Source: Microvirga sp. (lineage in GTDB: Bacteria; Pseudomonadota; Alphaproteobacteria; Rhizobiales; Beijerinckiaceae). Taken from it: a DNA stretch of 64,000 nucleotides. Position 1 is the stretch's first letter; each line of letters begins with the position of its first letter. Position numbers and translations under genes: made by a program. The notes below the pieces were generated by a model. It worked only from the letters and a program-made list of their open reading frames with translations, was not told where the DNA came from and did not search any database. This document shows, piece after piece, positions 41,964 through 54,283 of this stretch. The DNA is taken from the NCBI GenBank assembly GCA_029266525.1, contig JAQSWQ010000005.1, forward strand, positions 1 to 64,000. Direction: 5' to 3'.

Positions 41964-43745
41964 TCAGCTCGCGAGCGCAAGCGCCGCGTCTTCCACGAAG
42001 CCCGCACCCGAGATGACGGTCTCTTCCAACCCCCGCGCGCCGGTCGCGATGTTCTCCGCAAAGAAACGGCACAGGGCGATGCGGGCCGGATGGCGCGGGT
42101 CGGAATCCCCTGAAGCCGCGGCGGCGCTTGCGGCGAGCGCCGCTTCGGCCAGCGCCGTCCCGCCCTGCGCCAGCGCGAAAAGGCGAAGATAGGGCGTCGC
42201 GCCCGCGAGCGCCGCGTCCGGCCGGTTGCCGGAGGCGGCCCTCAGCATGAAGCTCGTCGCACGGTCGAGACTCTCGACCGCGTCGCGCAGGCGCGCGCCG
42301 GCGAGGCCGAAGGCGGGCGTGGCATCCCTGACGAGGCGCTGCAGGGTCCGGCGCATCGCCGCAATCTGCCGTCGCACGGCTTCGCCGCCCGAGAGCGGGA
42401 GCTTGCGCATCGTGAGGTCGATGGCCTGGATGCCGTTGGTGCCCTCGTAGATCGGGTTGATGCGGGCGTCGCGCAGATGCTGCGCCGCGCCGGTCTCCTC
42501 GATGAAGCCCATGCCGCCATGGACCTGCACGCCGAGCGAGGCGACCTCGACGCCGATGTCGGTCGAGAACGCCTTCGCGACCGGCGTCAGCAGCGAGGCG
42601 CGCTCCTGTGCAATCCGTCGAGCGCCGTCGTCAGGCGCGCGCTCGGCCCGGTCGATCGCCTCCGCCGTGAGGTAACAAATGGCCCGCGCTGCCGCGGTGA
42701 GCGCCTTCATGGTGAGGAGCATGCGCTTCACGTCGGCATGCTCGACGATCGGGCTCATGCCCTCGCCGGCGTAGCCCGGCGCACGCCCTTGCCGGCGCTC
42801 CCTGGCGTAGCTCAGCGCCTGTTGGTAGGCGCGCTCCGCGATCGCCACGCCCTGCAGCCCGACTGCGAGCCGAGCGTTGTTCATCATCGTGAACATGCAG
42901 GCGAGGCCGCGGTTCTCCTCGCCAATCAGCCAGCCGGTCGCGCCGCCGTTGTCGCCATAGACCATGGTGCAGGTCGGCGAGGCGTGGATGCCGAGCTTAT
43001 GCTCGATCGAGTGGCAGCGCAGGTCGTTGCGGGTTCCGTCGGGCAGGACCTTCGGCACGAGGAAGAGCGAGATGCCGCGCGTCCCCGGCGGCGCATCGGG
43101 CAGGCGCGCGAGCACGAGGTGGACGATGTTCTCAGCCATGTCGTGCTCGCCATAGGTGATGAAGATCTTCTGGCCGGTGATCCTGTAGCTGCCGTCGTCC
43201 GCCGGCTCGGCGCGCGAGCGAAGGGCATTGAGGTCCGAGCCTGCCTGCGGCTCGGTGAGGTTCATGGTAGCGGTCCAGTCGCCGGCCACGACCTTGGCGA
43301 GATAGCGCTCCTTCAGCTCCTCGGAGCCATGCTGCGCCAGCGCCTCGACGCCGCCCATGGTGAGGAGCGGCGCGAGCCCGAAGGACATGCAGGCCGAGTT
43401 CCACATCTCGACGCAAGCTGAGTTGAGGAGCGTCGGCAGGCCCTGGCCGCCGTACTTGACCGGGCCGGGCAGCGCGTTCCAGCCGGCCTCGGTCCACGCC
43501 CGGTATGCCTCCTTGAAGCCGCGCGGCGTCTCGACCACGCCATCGTTGAAACGCAGGCCTTCGAGATCGGCGGGGCGGTTGAGCGGCGCGAGCTCGTCGT
43601 TTGCGAACTTCCCGGCTTCGTCCAAGATGGTCTCGACGAGATCGAGCGAGAGGTCGCCGTGCAGGCCCTCGGCAAGCGCCCGGTCGAACCCGGCGACGTG
43701 CCGCATCGTGAAAACCATCTCGGCGACCGGCGCGCGATAGGTCAT
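41964..43745 (-). CDS. acyl-CoA dehydrogenase (FadE-like, long form)
   Basis: The 593-residue flavoprotein has the ACAD signatures MNLTEPQAGSDLNALRSRAE, GQKIFITYGEHD, VASLGVQVHGGMGFIEETGA and RDARINPIYEGTNGIQAIDL, where the Glu of YEGTNG is the catalytic base. A C-terminal extension of about 130 residues (after LRDAVESLDRATSF) is typical of the long subgroup. The ATG at 43745 gives the MTYRAPVAEMVFTM start seen in relatives. It is upstream of and co-oriented with the enoyl-CoA hydratase. Confidence 0.94.
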   Translation of the reverse strand: MTYRAPVAEMVFTMRHVAGFDRALAEGLHGDLSLDLVETILDEAGKFANDELAPLNRPADLEGLRFNDGVVETPRGFKEAYRAWTEAGWNALPGPVKYGGQGLPTLLNSACVEMWNSACMSFGLAPLLTMGGVEALAQHGSEELKERYLAKVVAGDWTATMNLTEPQAGSDLNALRSRAEPADDGSYRITGQKIFITYGEHDMAENIVHLVLARLPDAPPGTRGISLFLVPKVLPDGTRNDLRCHSIEHKLGIHASPTCTMVYGDNGGATGWLIGEENRGLACMFTMMNNARLAVGLQGVAIAERAYQQALSYARERRQGRAPGYAGEGMSPIVEHADVKRMLLTMKALTAAARAICYLTAEAIDRAERAPDDGARRIAQERASLLTPVAKAFSTDIGVEVASLGVQVHGGMGFIEETGAAQHLRDARINPIYEGTNGIQAIDLTMRKLPLSGGEAVRRQIAAMRRTLQRLVRDATPAFGLAGARLRDAVESLDRATSFMLRAASGNRPDAALAGATPYLRLFALAQGGTALAEAALAASAAAASGDSDPRHPARIALCRFFAENIATGARGLEETVISGAGFVEDAALALAS

Positions 43746-43858
43746 CGGTGTTCTCCGCAGCTCAGCGCGCGCCGATTGACGCACGGGGCAGCGCATCTCT
43801 AAGCCGCTGCAGTCGCGGCGCAAGCGGGAGAGAGCGGGTGAGTGGGCCTTTGACCGGC

Positions 43859-44848
43859 ATGACCGAGCGGCTCGCCCCGGATTCAGCCGGCATCGCCCGC
43901 GCGGCGGAGCTGCTCGCATCGGGACAACTCGTCGCCTTCCCGACCGAGACCGTCTATGGGCTCGGCGCCGACGCGACGAGCGGCGAGGCGGTCGCGCGAA
44001 TTTACACCGCCAAAGGCCGGCCCCGCTTCAACCCTCTGATCGCGCATGTCGCCAGTCTCGCGGCGGCGCGAAGCGAAGGTGTCTTCAACGACACCGCGCT
44101 GATGCTCGGCGAGCGCTTCTGGCCGGGGCCGCTGACGCTGGTCGTGCCGGCCGCGCCGGGTTCCCGTGTGAGCGATCTCGCGCGCGCAGGGCTCGACACT
44201 GTGGCGCTGCGCGTGCCGGGGCATCCGATTGCGCTCGATCTCCTGCGGCGCGCAGGGTGCCCGATCGCCGCCCCATCCGCGAACCGATCCGGCCGGGTAA
44301 GTCCGACCACCGCCACTCACGTCCTCGCCGATCTTGGGGGGCGTATCGACGCGGTGCTGGACGGCGGTCCGACGCAGGTCGGCCTGGAGTCGACGATCGT
44401 CACGTGTTTGACGGATTCCCCGCGGCTGTTGCGGCCGGGCGGTCTTCCGCGCGAAGCCATCGAGGAGGCGATCGGGCGGGCGCTCGCGGGCGGGTCGGCT
44501 TACGACGGTGCGCCAAGGGCGCCGGGCATGCTGGCCTCTCATTATTCGCCGCGCGCCAGGGTCCGCCTGAATGCCGAACGGATAGCGCCGGGCGAGGCGG
44601 CGCTGCTCTTCGGCCGCAGGACACCGGCGGACCTTTCCGGCGCGGGCCTCGTTCTCAACCTGAGCGATCGTGGCGATCTCGCCGAGGCTGCCGCCCACCT
44701 CTTCAGCCATCTGCGCGCACTCGACGACAGCGGCGCCGCGACCATCGCGGTCGCCCCGATCCCGGAGCAGGGGCTCGGCGAGGCGATCAACGACCGCCTG
44801 CGCCGCGCCGCCGCGGAACCAGAACGGGAGGGCGCGATCACACCCTGA
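43859..44848 (+). CDS. L-threonylcarbamoyladenylate synthase (Sua5/YrdC)
   Basis: The 329-residue product has the YrdC domain (LVAFPTETVYGLGADATSGE, IYTAKGRPRFNPLIAHVASL, RVPGHPIALDLLRRAGCPIA, NRSGRVSPTTATHV) followed by a Sua5 C-terminal domain of about 110 residues (APGMLASHYSPRARVRLNAE). It makes threonylcarbamoyl-AMP for tRNA t6A37 synthesis. ATG at 43859. It is divergent from the acyl-CoA dehydrogenase. The long, two-domain form is usual in alphaproteobacteria. Confidence 0.93.
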   Translation: MTERLAPDSAGIARAAELLASGQLVAFPTETVYGLGADATSGEAVARIYTAKGRPRFNPLIAHVASLAAARSEGVFNDTALMLGERFWPGPLTLVVPAAPGSRVSDLARAGLDTVALRVPGHPIALDLLRRAGCPIAAPSANRSGRVSPTTATHVLADLGGRIDAVLDGGPTQVGLESTIVTCLTDSPRLLRPGGLPREAIEEAIGRALAGGSAYDGAPRAPGMLASHYSPRARVRLNAERIAPGEAALLFGRRTPADLSGAGLVLNLSDRGDLAEAAAHLFSHLRALDDSGAATIAVAPIPEQGLGEAINDRLRRAAAEPEREGAITP

Positions 44849-44889
44849 GCGGCTTGGGGTTCGCGCCCGGCAGCGCCCTTCGGCTCGAG

Positions 44890-45357
44890 CTACGAGATCG
44901 CGACGATTTCCGCTTCCGACGTGCCCGCCTGCACGACGTCGCCGACCTTCTTGCCGGTCAGCGCCTGCGCCACCGGCGAGACGTATGAGATCGTGCCTTT
45001 GGCGGGATCGGCCTCGTCCTCGCCGACGATGCGAAACGTCTGGCGGCGGCCATCGTCGCGTTCGATCGTCACGGTCGAGCCGAAATGCACCTGCGCGATG
45101 TCGCTCGGCTTCTCGACGACGTGCGCCGAGTTGCGCCGCGCCGTCCAGTATCGGAGGTCGCGCGCGGTGCGGGCGAGGCTCGCCTTATCGTCCGCCGCCT
45201 GCGCGGCGGCATGCTCCCGGTGCAGCCGCTCGAGTTCCCCCTCCATCCAGGCGAGGAACTCCGGCGTGACGAAATTCGGATGCGGCGAGATCGGGCGATC
45301 GGGGAGGTCCTCGAACGCCTCGCCCCCTTCCGGCTCCTTGACGAACGCGCTGCTCAT
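44890..45357 (-). CDS. Gre-family transcription elongation factor
   Basis: The 155-residue product has an N-terminal coiled coil (residues about 33-80: MEGELERLHREHAAAQAADD, then LRYWTARRNSAHVV) and a C-terminal FKBP-like GreA/B domain (VHFGSTVTIERDDGRRQTFR, then ISYVSPVAQALTGKKVGDVV). Gre factors stimulate transcript cleavage by stalled RNA polymerase. The N-terminal 25 residues are an unusual acidic extension (EPEGGEAFEDLPDRPISPHP). GreA versus GreB cannot be decided by eye. Confidence 0.88.
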   Translation of the reverse strand: MSSAFVKEPEGGEAFEDLPDRPISPHPNFVTPEFLAWMEGELERLHREHAAAQAADDKASLARTARDLRYWTARRNSAHVVEKPSDIAQVHFGSTVTIERDDGRRQTFRIVGEDEADPAKGTISYVSPVAQALTGKKVGDVVQAGTSEAEIVAIS

Positions 45358-45432
45358 GAAACTGCAATCCCACGGGATTGCGTAGGTTCCGCCACGGCCC
45401 GGCTTGTGTCCAGAGGCGTACGGGCGAAAGCT

Positions 45433-46419
45433 TCAGCCGATCTCGACGACCACGCGGCCCCTGATCTTGCCGTCGAGGATGGCCTTGCCCGTCTCGATCA
45501 CCTGGTCGAGGCCGATGGTGCTCGTCATTGCCGCGAGCTTATCCTGGTCGAGGTCGCGGGCAAGGCGTTGCCAGGCCTCGAGCCGCACCGCCTTCGGGGC
45601 CATCACCGAGTCGATGCCGAGAAGCGAGACCCCGCGCAGGATGAAGGGTGCGACCGAGGTCGGCAGATCCATGCCGCCGGCGAGCCCGCAGGCGGCGATG
45701 GCACCGCGATACTTCGTCATCGAGAGAAGGTTCGCGAGCGTGGTCGAGCCGACCGAATCGACGCCCGCCGCCCAGCGTTCCTTGGCGAGCGGGCGGGGAG
45801 TAGCGGCGAGTTCGCTCCGTTCGACGATCTCCGCCGCACCGAGCGTCTTGAGGTAGTCGCCCTCCTGCGGCCGGCCCGTCGAGGCGATCACGTGCCAGCC
45901 GCCCTTCGCCAGGAGCGAGGTCGCGACCGAGCCGACCCCGCCGGCCGCACCCGTGACGATCGCCGGGCCGTCGCCGGGCCGCAAGCCGTGCCGCTCCAGC
46001 GCGATCACCGCGAGCATTGCCGTGTAGCCCGCGGTGCCGATCGCCATGGCTTGCGCGGCGCTGAGCCCGTCGGGGAGCCGGACCAGCCAATCGCCCTTCA
46101 CGCGCGATTTCTCGGCATAGGCGCCAAGATGCGTCTCGCCGGTGCCCCAGCCGTTGAGCAGGACGGCGTCGCCGGGCTTGAAGTCGGGGTGGGAGGAGCT
46201 CTCGACGGTGCCGGCGAAATCGATGCCCGGGATCATCGGGAAGCGCCGCACCACCGGCGCCTTGCCGGTGAGCGCGAGCCCGTCCTTGTAGTTCACGGTC
46301 GAGTGCGTCACGCGGACCGTGACGTCGCCCTCCATGAGGTCGTTCTCGTCGAAGTCCCGGACGGCGACGCTCTGCCCGCCCCCGCCCTTCTCGACCACGA
46401 TCGCCTTGAACGCGCCCAT
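45433..46419 (-). CDS. acuI: NADPH-dependent acrylyl-CoA reductase (YhdH/AcuI-type MDR family)
   Basis: The 328-residue product matches the YhdH/AcuI subgroup: [60 protein letters not shown], then the nucleotide site [20 protein letters not shown] and [20 protein letters not shown]. AcuI reduces toxic acryloyl-CoA to propionyl-CoA and is found widely in alphaproteobacteria. It follows the MFS gene by 59 bp on the same strand. Confidence 0.9.
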   Translation of the reverse strand: MGAFKAIVVEKGGGGQSVAVRDFDENDLMEGDVTVRVTHSTVNYKDGLALTGKAPVVRRFPMIPGIDFAGTVESSSHPDFKPGDAVLLNGWGTGETHLGAYAEKSRVKGDWLVRLPDGLSAAQAMAIGTAGYTAMLAVIALERHGLRPGDGPAIVTGAAGGVGSVATSLLAKGGWHVIASTGRPQEGDYLKTLGAAEIVERSELAATPRPLAKERWAAGVDSVGSTTLANLLSMTKYRGAIAACGLAGGMDLPTSVAPFILRGVSLLGIDSVMAPKAVRLEAWQRLARDLDQDKLAAMTSTIGLDQVIETGKAILDGKIRGRVVVEIG

Positions 46420-46478
46420 GCGCTGCTCCTGCCCTTCAGCTTCGGAGGCTTGTGGCGCAGCCGACGAGCGGGGGCAAG

Positions 46479-47714
46479 CTACTCGGCCGGCACCGCGAGC
46501 GGACGTTCGACCGGGCGCTCCTCGATCGGCAGGTTGATGACGGCAGACGCGATGCCGAGGGCGACCGAGAGCCACCAGACCAAGTTGTAGTTGCCGTAGG
46601 CCTCGTAGAGCACGCCGCCGAGATACACGCCCAGGAACCCGCCGACCTGATGCGAGAAGAAGGCGAAGCCGTAGAGCATCGCCATGTACTTCGTGCCGAA
46701 CATCAGCATCACGAGGGCCGAGGTCGGCGGCACGGTCGAGAGCCAGAGGAGCCCGATCGAGATGCCGAAGACGATGCAGCTCGCGGGCGAGGCCGGCGTG
46801 AGGATGAAGGCGGCGATCACGACCGAGCGCCCGAAGTAGATCCAGGCAAGCAGCCAGCGCTTGGACACGCGGCCGGTGAGCCACCCCGCCGAGAGCGAGC
46901 CCGCGGCGTTGGCGAGACCGATGACCGCGAGCGTCCAGCCGCCGATCTCGGCGGAGAGGCCGGCGTCCCGGAGATAGGCCGGCAGGTGCACGGTCACGAA
47001 GGCGAGCTGGAAGCCGCAGGTGAAGAAGCCCAGCACGAGCAGGACGTAGCTCGGGTGCCGGAAGGCTTCGGACAGCGCCTGCGCGATCGACTGGTTCGGC
47101 AGGGCGCGCGGCCCGCCCACGGTGCCGGCGGCGGCGCCGCGCGTCGCGAGCGCAAGCGAGAGCGGCAGCACCAAGAGGACGGTGAAGGCGAAGATCACGA
47201 GCGCCTGATGCCAGCCGAGCGAGCCGATCAGGAGGTTGCCGATCGGCGGGAAGAAGAACTGCCCGAAGGAGCCGGCGGCCGTCCCGGCGCCGAAGGCCAT
47301 CGGACGCCAGCTCTCCGGCAGGAGCTTGCCGAAGGCGCCGAGGACGAGGTTGAAGGAGCAGCCGGAAAGCCCGAAGCCGATCAGCACGCCGGCGCCGAGA
47401 TGGAGCATGCCGGGCGTCGTCGCCTGCGACATGATCACCAGGCCGAGCGCGTAGAGCAGCGCGCCGGCGCAGATCACGCGCACCGAGCCGAAGCGGTCGG
47501 CGACGGCGCCGGCAAAGGGCTGGCCGACGCCCCAGAGCAGGTTCTGGATCGCGATGGCGAGGCCGAAGGTGTCGCGCCCCCAGCCGAATTCCGTGGTCAT
47601 CGGAATCTGGAACAGCCCGGCGGTCGCACGCGGGCCGAAGGTGATCAGCGCGATCGCGCAGCCGGCGAAGACGATCAACTCGGGCGAAAAACGGCGCGAG
47701 GCCGGCGCGGACAT
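46479..47714 (-). CDS. major facilitator superfamily transporter
   Basis: The 411-residue product has twelve predicted helices, with [20 protein letters not shown] at the start, [20 protein letters not shown] as motif A region and [20 protein letters not shown] beginning the second half. It resembles the oxalate/formate-antiporter branch of MFS but substrate is unknown. It is upstream of the AcuI-like gene and could supply a related acid (inference). Confidence 0.88.
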   Translation of the reverse strand: MSAPASRRFSPELIVFAGCAIALITFGPRATAGLFQIPMTTEFGWGRDTFGLAIAIQNLLWGVGQPFAGAVADRFGSVRVICAGALLYALGLVIMSQATTPGMLHLGAGVLIGFGLSGCSFNLVLGAFGKLLPESWRPMAFGAGTAAGSFGQFFFPPIGNLLIGSLGWHQALVIFAFTVLLVLPLSLALATRGAAAGTVGGPRALPNQSIAQALSEAFRHPSYVLLVLGFFTCGFQLAFVTVHLPAYLRDAGLSAEIGGWTLAVIGLANAAGSLSAGWLTGRVSKRWLLAWIYFGRSVVIAAFILTPASPASCIVFGISIGLLWLSTVPPTSALVMLMFGTKYMAMLYGFAFFSHQVGGFLGVYLGGVLYEAYGNYNLVWWLSVALGIASAVINLPIEERPVERPLAVPAE

Positions 47715-47869
47715 GCTCGGGCTCCCCGGAGCGAGAAGCCCGGCACGCTAGTTCATCGTCAGGGGCCGGCCAAACGCATCCGCGTCATGCCAGCCATCAC
47801 GGCGCGGAATGAATGGTGTACTTACACGAGGCTCAAAAAAGCTGTCGCGAGGGCGTGTCCGACGCGAGC

Positions 47870-48460
47870 TCAGTAACCGAACGCGTCGACGGCGACCCCG
47901 GCTGCGAACGCACCGGCCGGACCTGCCGCAATCCCGCCAGCGGTCGCGGCAAGGGCGCCGACCGCCCCTCCGCCATAGTCGCCGTTATATCCGGCTCCGA
48001 AGCCTCCGCCGTACCCATTGCCGTAGCCGCCGCCGACCCGCTGCCACCCAGAGCTCCCGGGCTGCACCATCACGGTGCGATGATGGGTGGCATAAACCCC
48101 CGGCACCGCATGATGAACGACCTCGGGCGGGCGCAGCATCACGGCCCGGTGCTGGACGGCGTATCGGGCCGGAACGAGCACCCAGCACCCGATCGGGCGG
48201 CCATAAGGATCGCGGCCCGCTTGCCAGACCATGCGCGGCGGCGACACCATCACCTTCTCGGCAACCGCGCCGTACTGCCCGGGAATGGCGTGGGCGATGG
48301 TGCGCGGCGCGCGTACCATGACCTGCTCGGCGACCGTGCCGTAGACCGGCGGCCTGACCACATGGCGGTAGCAGTCGATGCACTCGACTCCTCCGCCCGC
48401 CAGCGCCGGGGCTGTGAGAAGGCCGAAGGCGGCCGGCAGAACGGCAGAACGAACGCGCAT
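47870..48460 (-). CDS. secreted protein with Gly-rich C-terminus
   Basis: ATG at 48460 gives 196 residues: a signal peptide ending APALA, then a region with repeated VAEQVMVRAPRTIAHAIPGQ-type units (valine-methionine-valine-proline motifs recur about every 30 residues: EQVMVRAPR, EKVMVSPPR, RAVMLRPPE, HRTVMVQPG), and a Gly/Tyr-rich tail with a hydrophobic Gly/Ala end. Two Cys (ECIDC) lie near the mature start. The internal repeat suggests a beta-structured envelope protein. Function unknown. Confidence 0.72.
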   Translation of the reverse strand: MRVRSAVLPAAFGLLTAPALAGGGVECIDCYRHVVRPPVYGTVAEQVMVRAPRTIAHAIPGQYGAVAEKVMVSPPRMVWQAGRDPYGRPIGCWVLVPARYAVQHRAVMLRPPEVVHHAVPGVYATHHRTVMVQPGSSGWQRVGGGYGNGYGGGFGAGYNGDYGGGAVGALAATAGGIAAGPAGAFAAGVAVDAFGY

Positions 48461-48586
48461 GACAAGCTCCCTGCGCCCGCGAAGGGCGTCGCGATGCCCC
48501 GTTGCGGGGCCATTTGCGAATGAGGGAACGGCTTTGCGCGCGGGCGCGCAACGCAAATGCCTTGTTAACGTAAAGCGCGGTCCAGA

Positions 48587-49003
48587 TCAGGACGTGCGCT
48601 CATAGGCCGGAACGCCTGCCGGAAGCGGCGCCCACGAGATCTTGCTCTCCGTCCAGACCACGGCTTGCGGCGCCGGAAAGGCCGGATCGGCGAAGGCGCC
48701 GACGGCGACGCCGACGCGGTCCGGCCAAAGCTCCATGGTCCAGTAGACGGTCGAGCCGCATTCCGGGCAGAAACGCAGCTTCAGCCAGCGGCCGGCATCG
48801 CTCACGCGCGTGAACTCCCTCGCCGCTCCTTCGATTCTGGTCACCGCTTCTCGCGCGAAGTAAGCTCCGACGCCGAAGGCCGAGCCGGTCCGCCGTTGGC
48901 ACTCGGTGCAGTTGCAGATCGAGACGCGCACCGGGTCGCCCGTGCAGGCGACGGTGAGTTGACCGCAGGCGCAGCGCGCAATCCGCTCGCTCATCGACCT
49001 CAC
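48587..49003 (-). CDS. GFA family protein, second copy
   Basis: The 138-residue product (or 135 from ATG at 48994) keeps the GFA zinc cysteines in RCACGQLTVACTGD, CNCTECQRRTG and FCPECGSTVYW. It is paralogous to 24797-25201, sharing TGSxFGVxAYF and the PDxVGVAVGxFAxPxFPxP region. It starts 10 bp after the hot-dog thioesterase gene and is probably co-transcribed with it. Confidence 0.87.
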   Translation of the reverse strand: MRSMSERIARCACGQLTVACTGDPVRVSICNCTECQRRTGSAFGVGAYFAREAVTRIEGAAREFTRVSDAGRWLKLRFCPECGSTVYWTMELWPDRVGVAVGAFADPAFPAPQAVVWTESKISWAPLPAGVPAYERTS

Positions 49004-49013
49004 CTCCCGGGCG

Positions 49014-49403
49014 TCACCGAGCCGGAAACACCAGCTGCGTCTGCGTCACGTAGGCGGCGACCCGCCCGTCGCCACGGGTGATCGCGGTCTGCCACACCAT
49101 GGTGGTCCTGCCGCGATGGAGCGGCGTGCAGGTGGCGATCGCGGTCTCGCCGGCCGGGATGGCGGCGATGAAGTTGGTCTTGCTCTCGATCGTGCTCGTC
49201 CACTGCCCCTCGGGCAGGTTCTGCACGGTGGCGATGGCGCCGAGCGTGTCGGCAAGCGCCATCACGGCGCCGCCGTGCAGGACGGCAGGCACGGTGCACA
49301 GCTCCGGCCGCACCTCGAGCCGGGCGACCACGCGCTCCGGCGAAACCTCGACGACCTCGATGCCGAGGAACTCCGAGAAGGGCATGCTCGTCTTGTCGGA
49401 CAT
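49014..49403 (-). CDS. PaaI/hot-dog fold thioesterase
   Basis: The 129-residue product has the hot-dog landmarks: SEFLGIEVVEVSPERVVARL, LHGGAVMALADTLGAIATVQ (HGG motif) and KTNFIAAIPAGETAIATCTP. Members hydrolyse aryl or acyl-CoA thioesters. A second family member lies at 54783-55262; the two share the HGG motif but little else. It is followed by the GFA gene on the same strand. Confidence 0.87.
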   Translation of the reverse strand: MSDKTSMPFSEFLGIEVVEVSPERVVARLEVRPELCTVPAVLHGGAVMALADTLGAIATVQNLPEGQWTSTIESKTNFIAAIPAGETAIATCTPLHRGRTTMVWQTAITRGDGRVAAYVTQTQLVFPAR

Positions 49404-49458
49404 CCGGCGCTCCCGCTCGAGCCCGCAGTGTGCGTCGGGCTAGGCGGGGCGCCAAGCC

Positions 49459-50724
49459 TCAGGTCTGGCCGGGCCTGAGCTTGTAGAAGATGTGCCGTCC
49501 GATCACGTCCATCTTCTTGAGGCGCTTCGCCCAGCGCGGGCGAACATAGTCGGCGTGGTAATGCGTCGCCGCCCCGACATCGGCGAGATAGGTCTTGCCC
49601 TCGAGCACCTCCTTCGCGACCCGGGCGGCCGAGCGCCAGGAATCCGCGTCGGCGATGCGCAGGGACTTGCCCTCGCACGCGAAGGTGAATTGGCAGGCGA
49701 GGTGGCGGTGGCGGTTCTGGTAGACGACGCCGCAGATCGAGGACGGGTAGAGCCCGCTCTTGACGCGGTTGAGCACCACCTGCGCGACGGCGGCCTGGCC
49801 CTGCTCGGGCTCGCTTCGGGCCTCGAAATAGACCGCCTCGGCGAGGCAGCGCTGCTCGCGGCTCAGATTCTCGGGGTTGATCAGCTCGGCATAGTTCGGG
49901 CGGTTGCCTTCGGGATCGCGAGCGATCGCCGACGTGCCTCTGCCGCCCCGGTCGAGCCGGATGCTCAAGCCGCCGGCCGGGAGCGACACCGGCACCGCGG
50001 CGATCTCGATCGGCGTCGCATCGGCCGGCGCGGGGGTCGTCGAGGAGAGCGCGATGGCGCGCGGCACGGCAGGCGTGGCTCCGCCGGCGGCCGGCGTGAT
50101 GGCCCCGCGGGCTGGGCCCGTGGAGCCGCCGCTGGCGGCGGCCGGCGATCGCGCGGAGGTCGCAAGCCGGGTGCGGGTCGGATCGGTTCCCTCCCACGGC
50201 GTGAAGCCGGGCTGCACGTCGAGATCAGGCGGCTCCAGCCCGCCCGGAACCAGCGCGGGACGATCGGCAGAGCTCCCGAAAAGGAGCCGATTCGCGCCGG
50301 CGTCGCGCATCTCGATCCCGCGGCGGCTGAGCGTCGGCCGGAGCGTCACAAGCGGGTCGCCCTTGCGGGTGCGGTCGATCGCCGGATAGCCGGCGACGCC
50401 TGGCTTGAATTCGTCCCGCGGCGGCAAGGTCGACAGGAGCTGCTCGGAGAAGTCGGGCAGATCGAAACGCAGCCGGGCCTCGCGCACGAGGCCGTCGAGC
50501 TCGATCCGCGGCAGGCCTGGGCTCGCGCCGAGCCGCACGCCCGACGGCGGAACGAGGCCGCTCGAAGGCGTCGCCGTCGCGGTCAGGAGGGCGGCGCTGA
50601 TTCCTGCATGAAAATCGTGCCCGGCCGAGGCTGTGAACGAGACGAGCATTCCCGCCGCGAGCGCCCACGGGGCCGCAGCGGAGACGACCCAGCGCATGCT
50701 CGACCCGCGACAATCCTGACGCAC
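49459..50724 (-). CDS. SleB-type cell wall hydrolase (Hydrolase_2), secreted
   Basis: The 421-residue product has an N-terminal hydrophobic signal region (WVVSAAAPWALAAGMLVSFT), a long low-complexity middle, and a C-terminal SleB/Hydrolase_2 domain from about residue 285 (LAEAVYFEARSEPEQGQAAV, QVVLNRVKSGLYPSSICGVV, then CQFTFACEGKSL and THYHADYVRPRWAKRL). The Glu of YFEAR is the presumed catalytic residue. Such enzymes are lytic transglycosylases that cut peptidoglycan glycan strands in the periplasm. Confidence 0.88.
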   Translation of the reverse strand: MRQDCRGSSMRWVVSAAAPWALAAGMLVSFTASAGHDFHAGISAALLTATATPSSGLVPPSGVRLGASPGLPRIELDGLVREARLRFDLPDFSEQLLSTLPPRDEFKPGVAGYPAIDRTRKGDPLVTLRPTLSRRGIEMRDAGANRLLFGSSADRPALVPGGLEPPDLDVQPGFTPWEGTDPTRTRLATSARSPAAASGGSTGPARGAITPAAGGATPAVPRAIALSSTTPAPADATPIEIAAVPVSLPAGGLSIRLDRGGRGTSAIARDPEGNRPNYAELINPENLSREQRCLAEAVYFEARSEPEQGQAAVAQVVLNRVKSGLYPSSICGVVYQNRHRHLACQFTFACEGKSLRIADADSWRSAARVAKEVLEGKTYLADVGAATHYHADYVRPRWAKRLKKMDVIGRHIFYKLRPGQT

Positions 50725-50842
50725 GAAACCCCCGCGCGGCTTCCTGCGCGGACATCGCGCGCCGGATGCTCCGGCGGCGCGAGATCCCGCAGCGAAAAGT
50801 TATCGCGGGGTAACGTTGAGGCTTGGTTAAATGCGAGCGCCG

Positions 50843-51124
50843 TCACGGCCCTTCGGGATTGCGGCCGTCGGCGCGCTCGGGTTGCGGCCCGACGACGAGC
50901 GGCTCGAACTGGGCGCGGCCGGGACCGCCATAAGGCATCCGCGGGTCGGCCGGAGCCGCCAATGGTGGCGCGTAGGGCCGCTGGGCAACGCGATGCCGCG
51001 GCGCCGCCTGCCGGACCTGCCGCTTCTTTGCGCCGGGCTCCCGTGCCTCGGCAGGAGAGTCGAAACTCGCCGAGGCGAAGGCGCCCAGCAGCGCGAGGGT
51101 GAGGATCTTCAGCATGGATGGCAT
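50843..51124 (-). CDS. small secreted basic protein
   Basis: ATG at 51124 or 51115 gives about 90 residues. A signal peptide (MLKILTLALLGAFASASFDS) ends around SPAEA, followed by a Lys/Arg/Pro/Gln-rich stretch (KKRQVRQAAPRHRVAQRP) and a Pro/Gly tail. No domain recognised. It lies in tandem with a similar small secreted gene at 51139-51369, 14 bp apart. Confidence 0.62.
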   Translation of the reverse strand: MPSMLKILTLALLGAFASASFDSPAEAREPGAKKRQVRQAAPRHRVAQRPYAPPLAAPADPRMPYGGPGRAQFEPLVVGPQPERADGRNPEGP

Positions 51125-51138
51125 CTCAGGCTCCTGAC

Positions 51139-51369
51139 TCAGTAGCCGCCGCCGCTTCCGCCGCTCGCCGGATCGTAAGCCGGTGCCGGCACTTGCGCCC
51201 GAGGCTGCGGCACTGCTCGGCCGGCCGCTCCCCGGCGCGGGGGCGCTTTTGCCTCGGGACGGACCTGCTTCTTCACGGATCGGGCCAAGGCCGCTCCGTC
51301 CGGCATCTCGATCGGCCCCGCGACGGCAAGGATCACCGTTGCGGCGAAAAGACGTACCATGCGGCTCAT
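51139..51369 (-). CDS. small secreted basic protein
   Basis: ATG at 51369 gives 76 residues with a signal-like start (VRLFAATVILAVAGPIEMPD) and a basic Pro-rich remainder (SVKKQVRPEAKAPPRRGAAG) ending in a GGSGGGY tail. It is 14 bp upstream of the preceding small secreted gene, so the pair is probably one transcript; similar composition suggests a related role. Confidence 0.6.
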   Translation of the reverse strand: MSRMVRLFAATVILAVAGPIEMPDGAALARSVKKQVRPEAKAPPRRGAAGRAVPQPRAQVPAPAYDPASGGSGGGY

Positions 51370-51443
51370 TGGAACGAGGTCCTCGGGCAAAGGCTGCCCC
51401 GGCCCTTGCGCCGGCGCAACGCACGATGCCGCGAGCCGCCGGC

Positions 51444-54122
<2,679 letters not shown>

Positions 54123-54283
54123 GGTTCTTGTTTCCGATTGTCAGGATGGCGCGCGAGCGAACGGCCCGAGGGTTGACCAAACCTTGCCCAAACGCAACCC
54201 GAACGGCCAAGGTTCCGGGCTGCCGGCGCCGCCGCGCGGCCCTCGACGGTTGACGCCGGGCGCGGTCTCATCAGATTCGCGGC

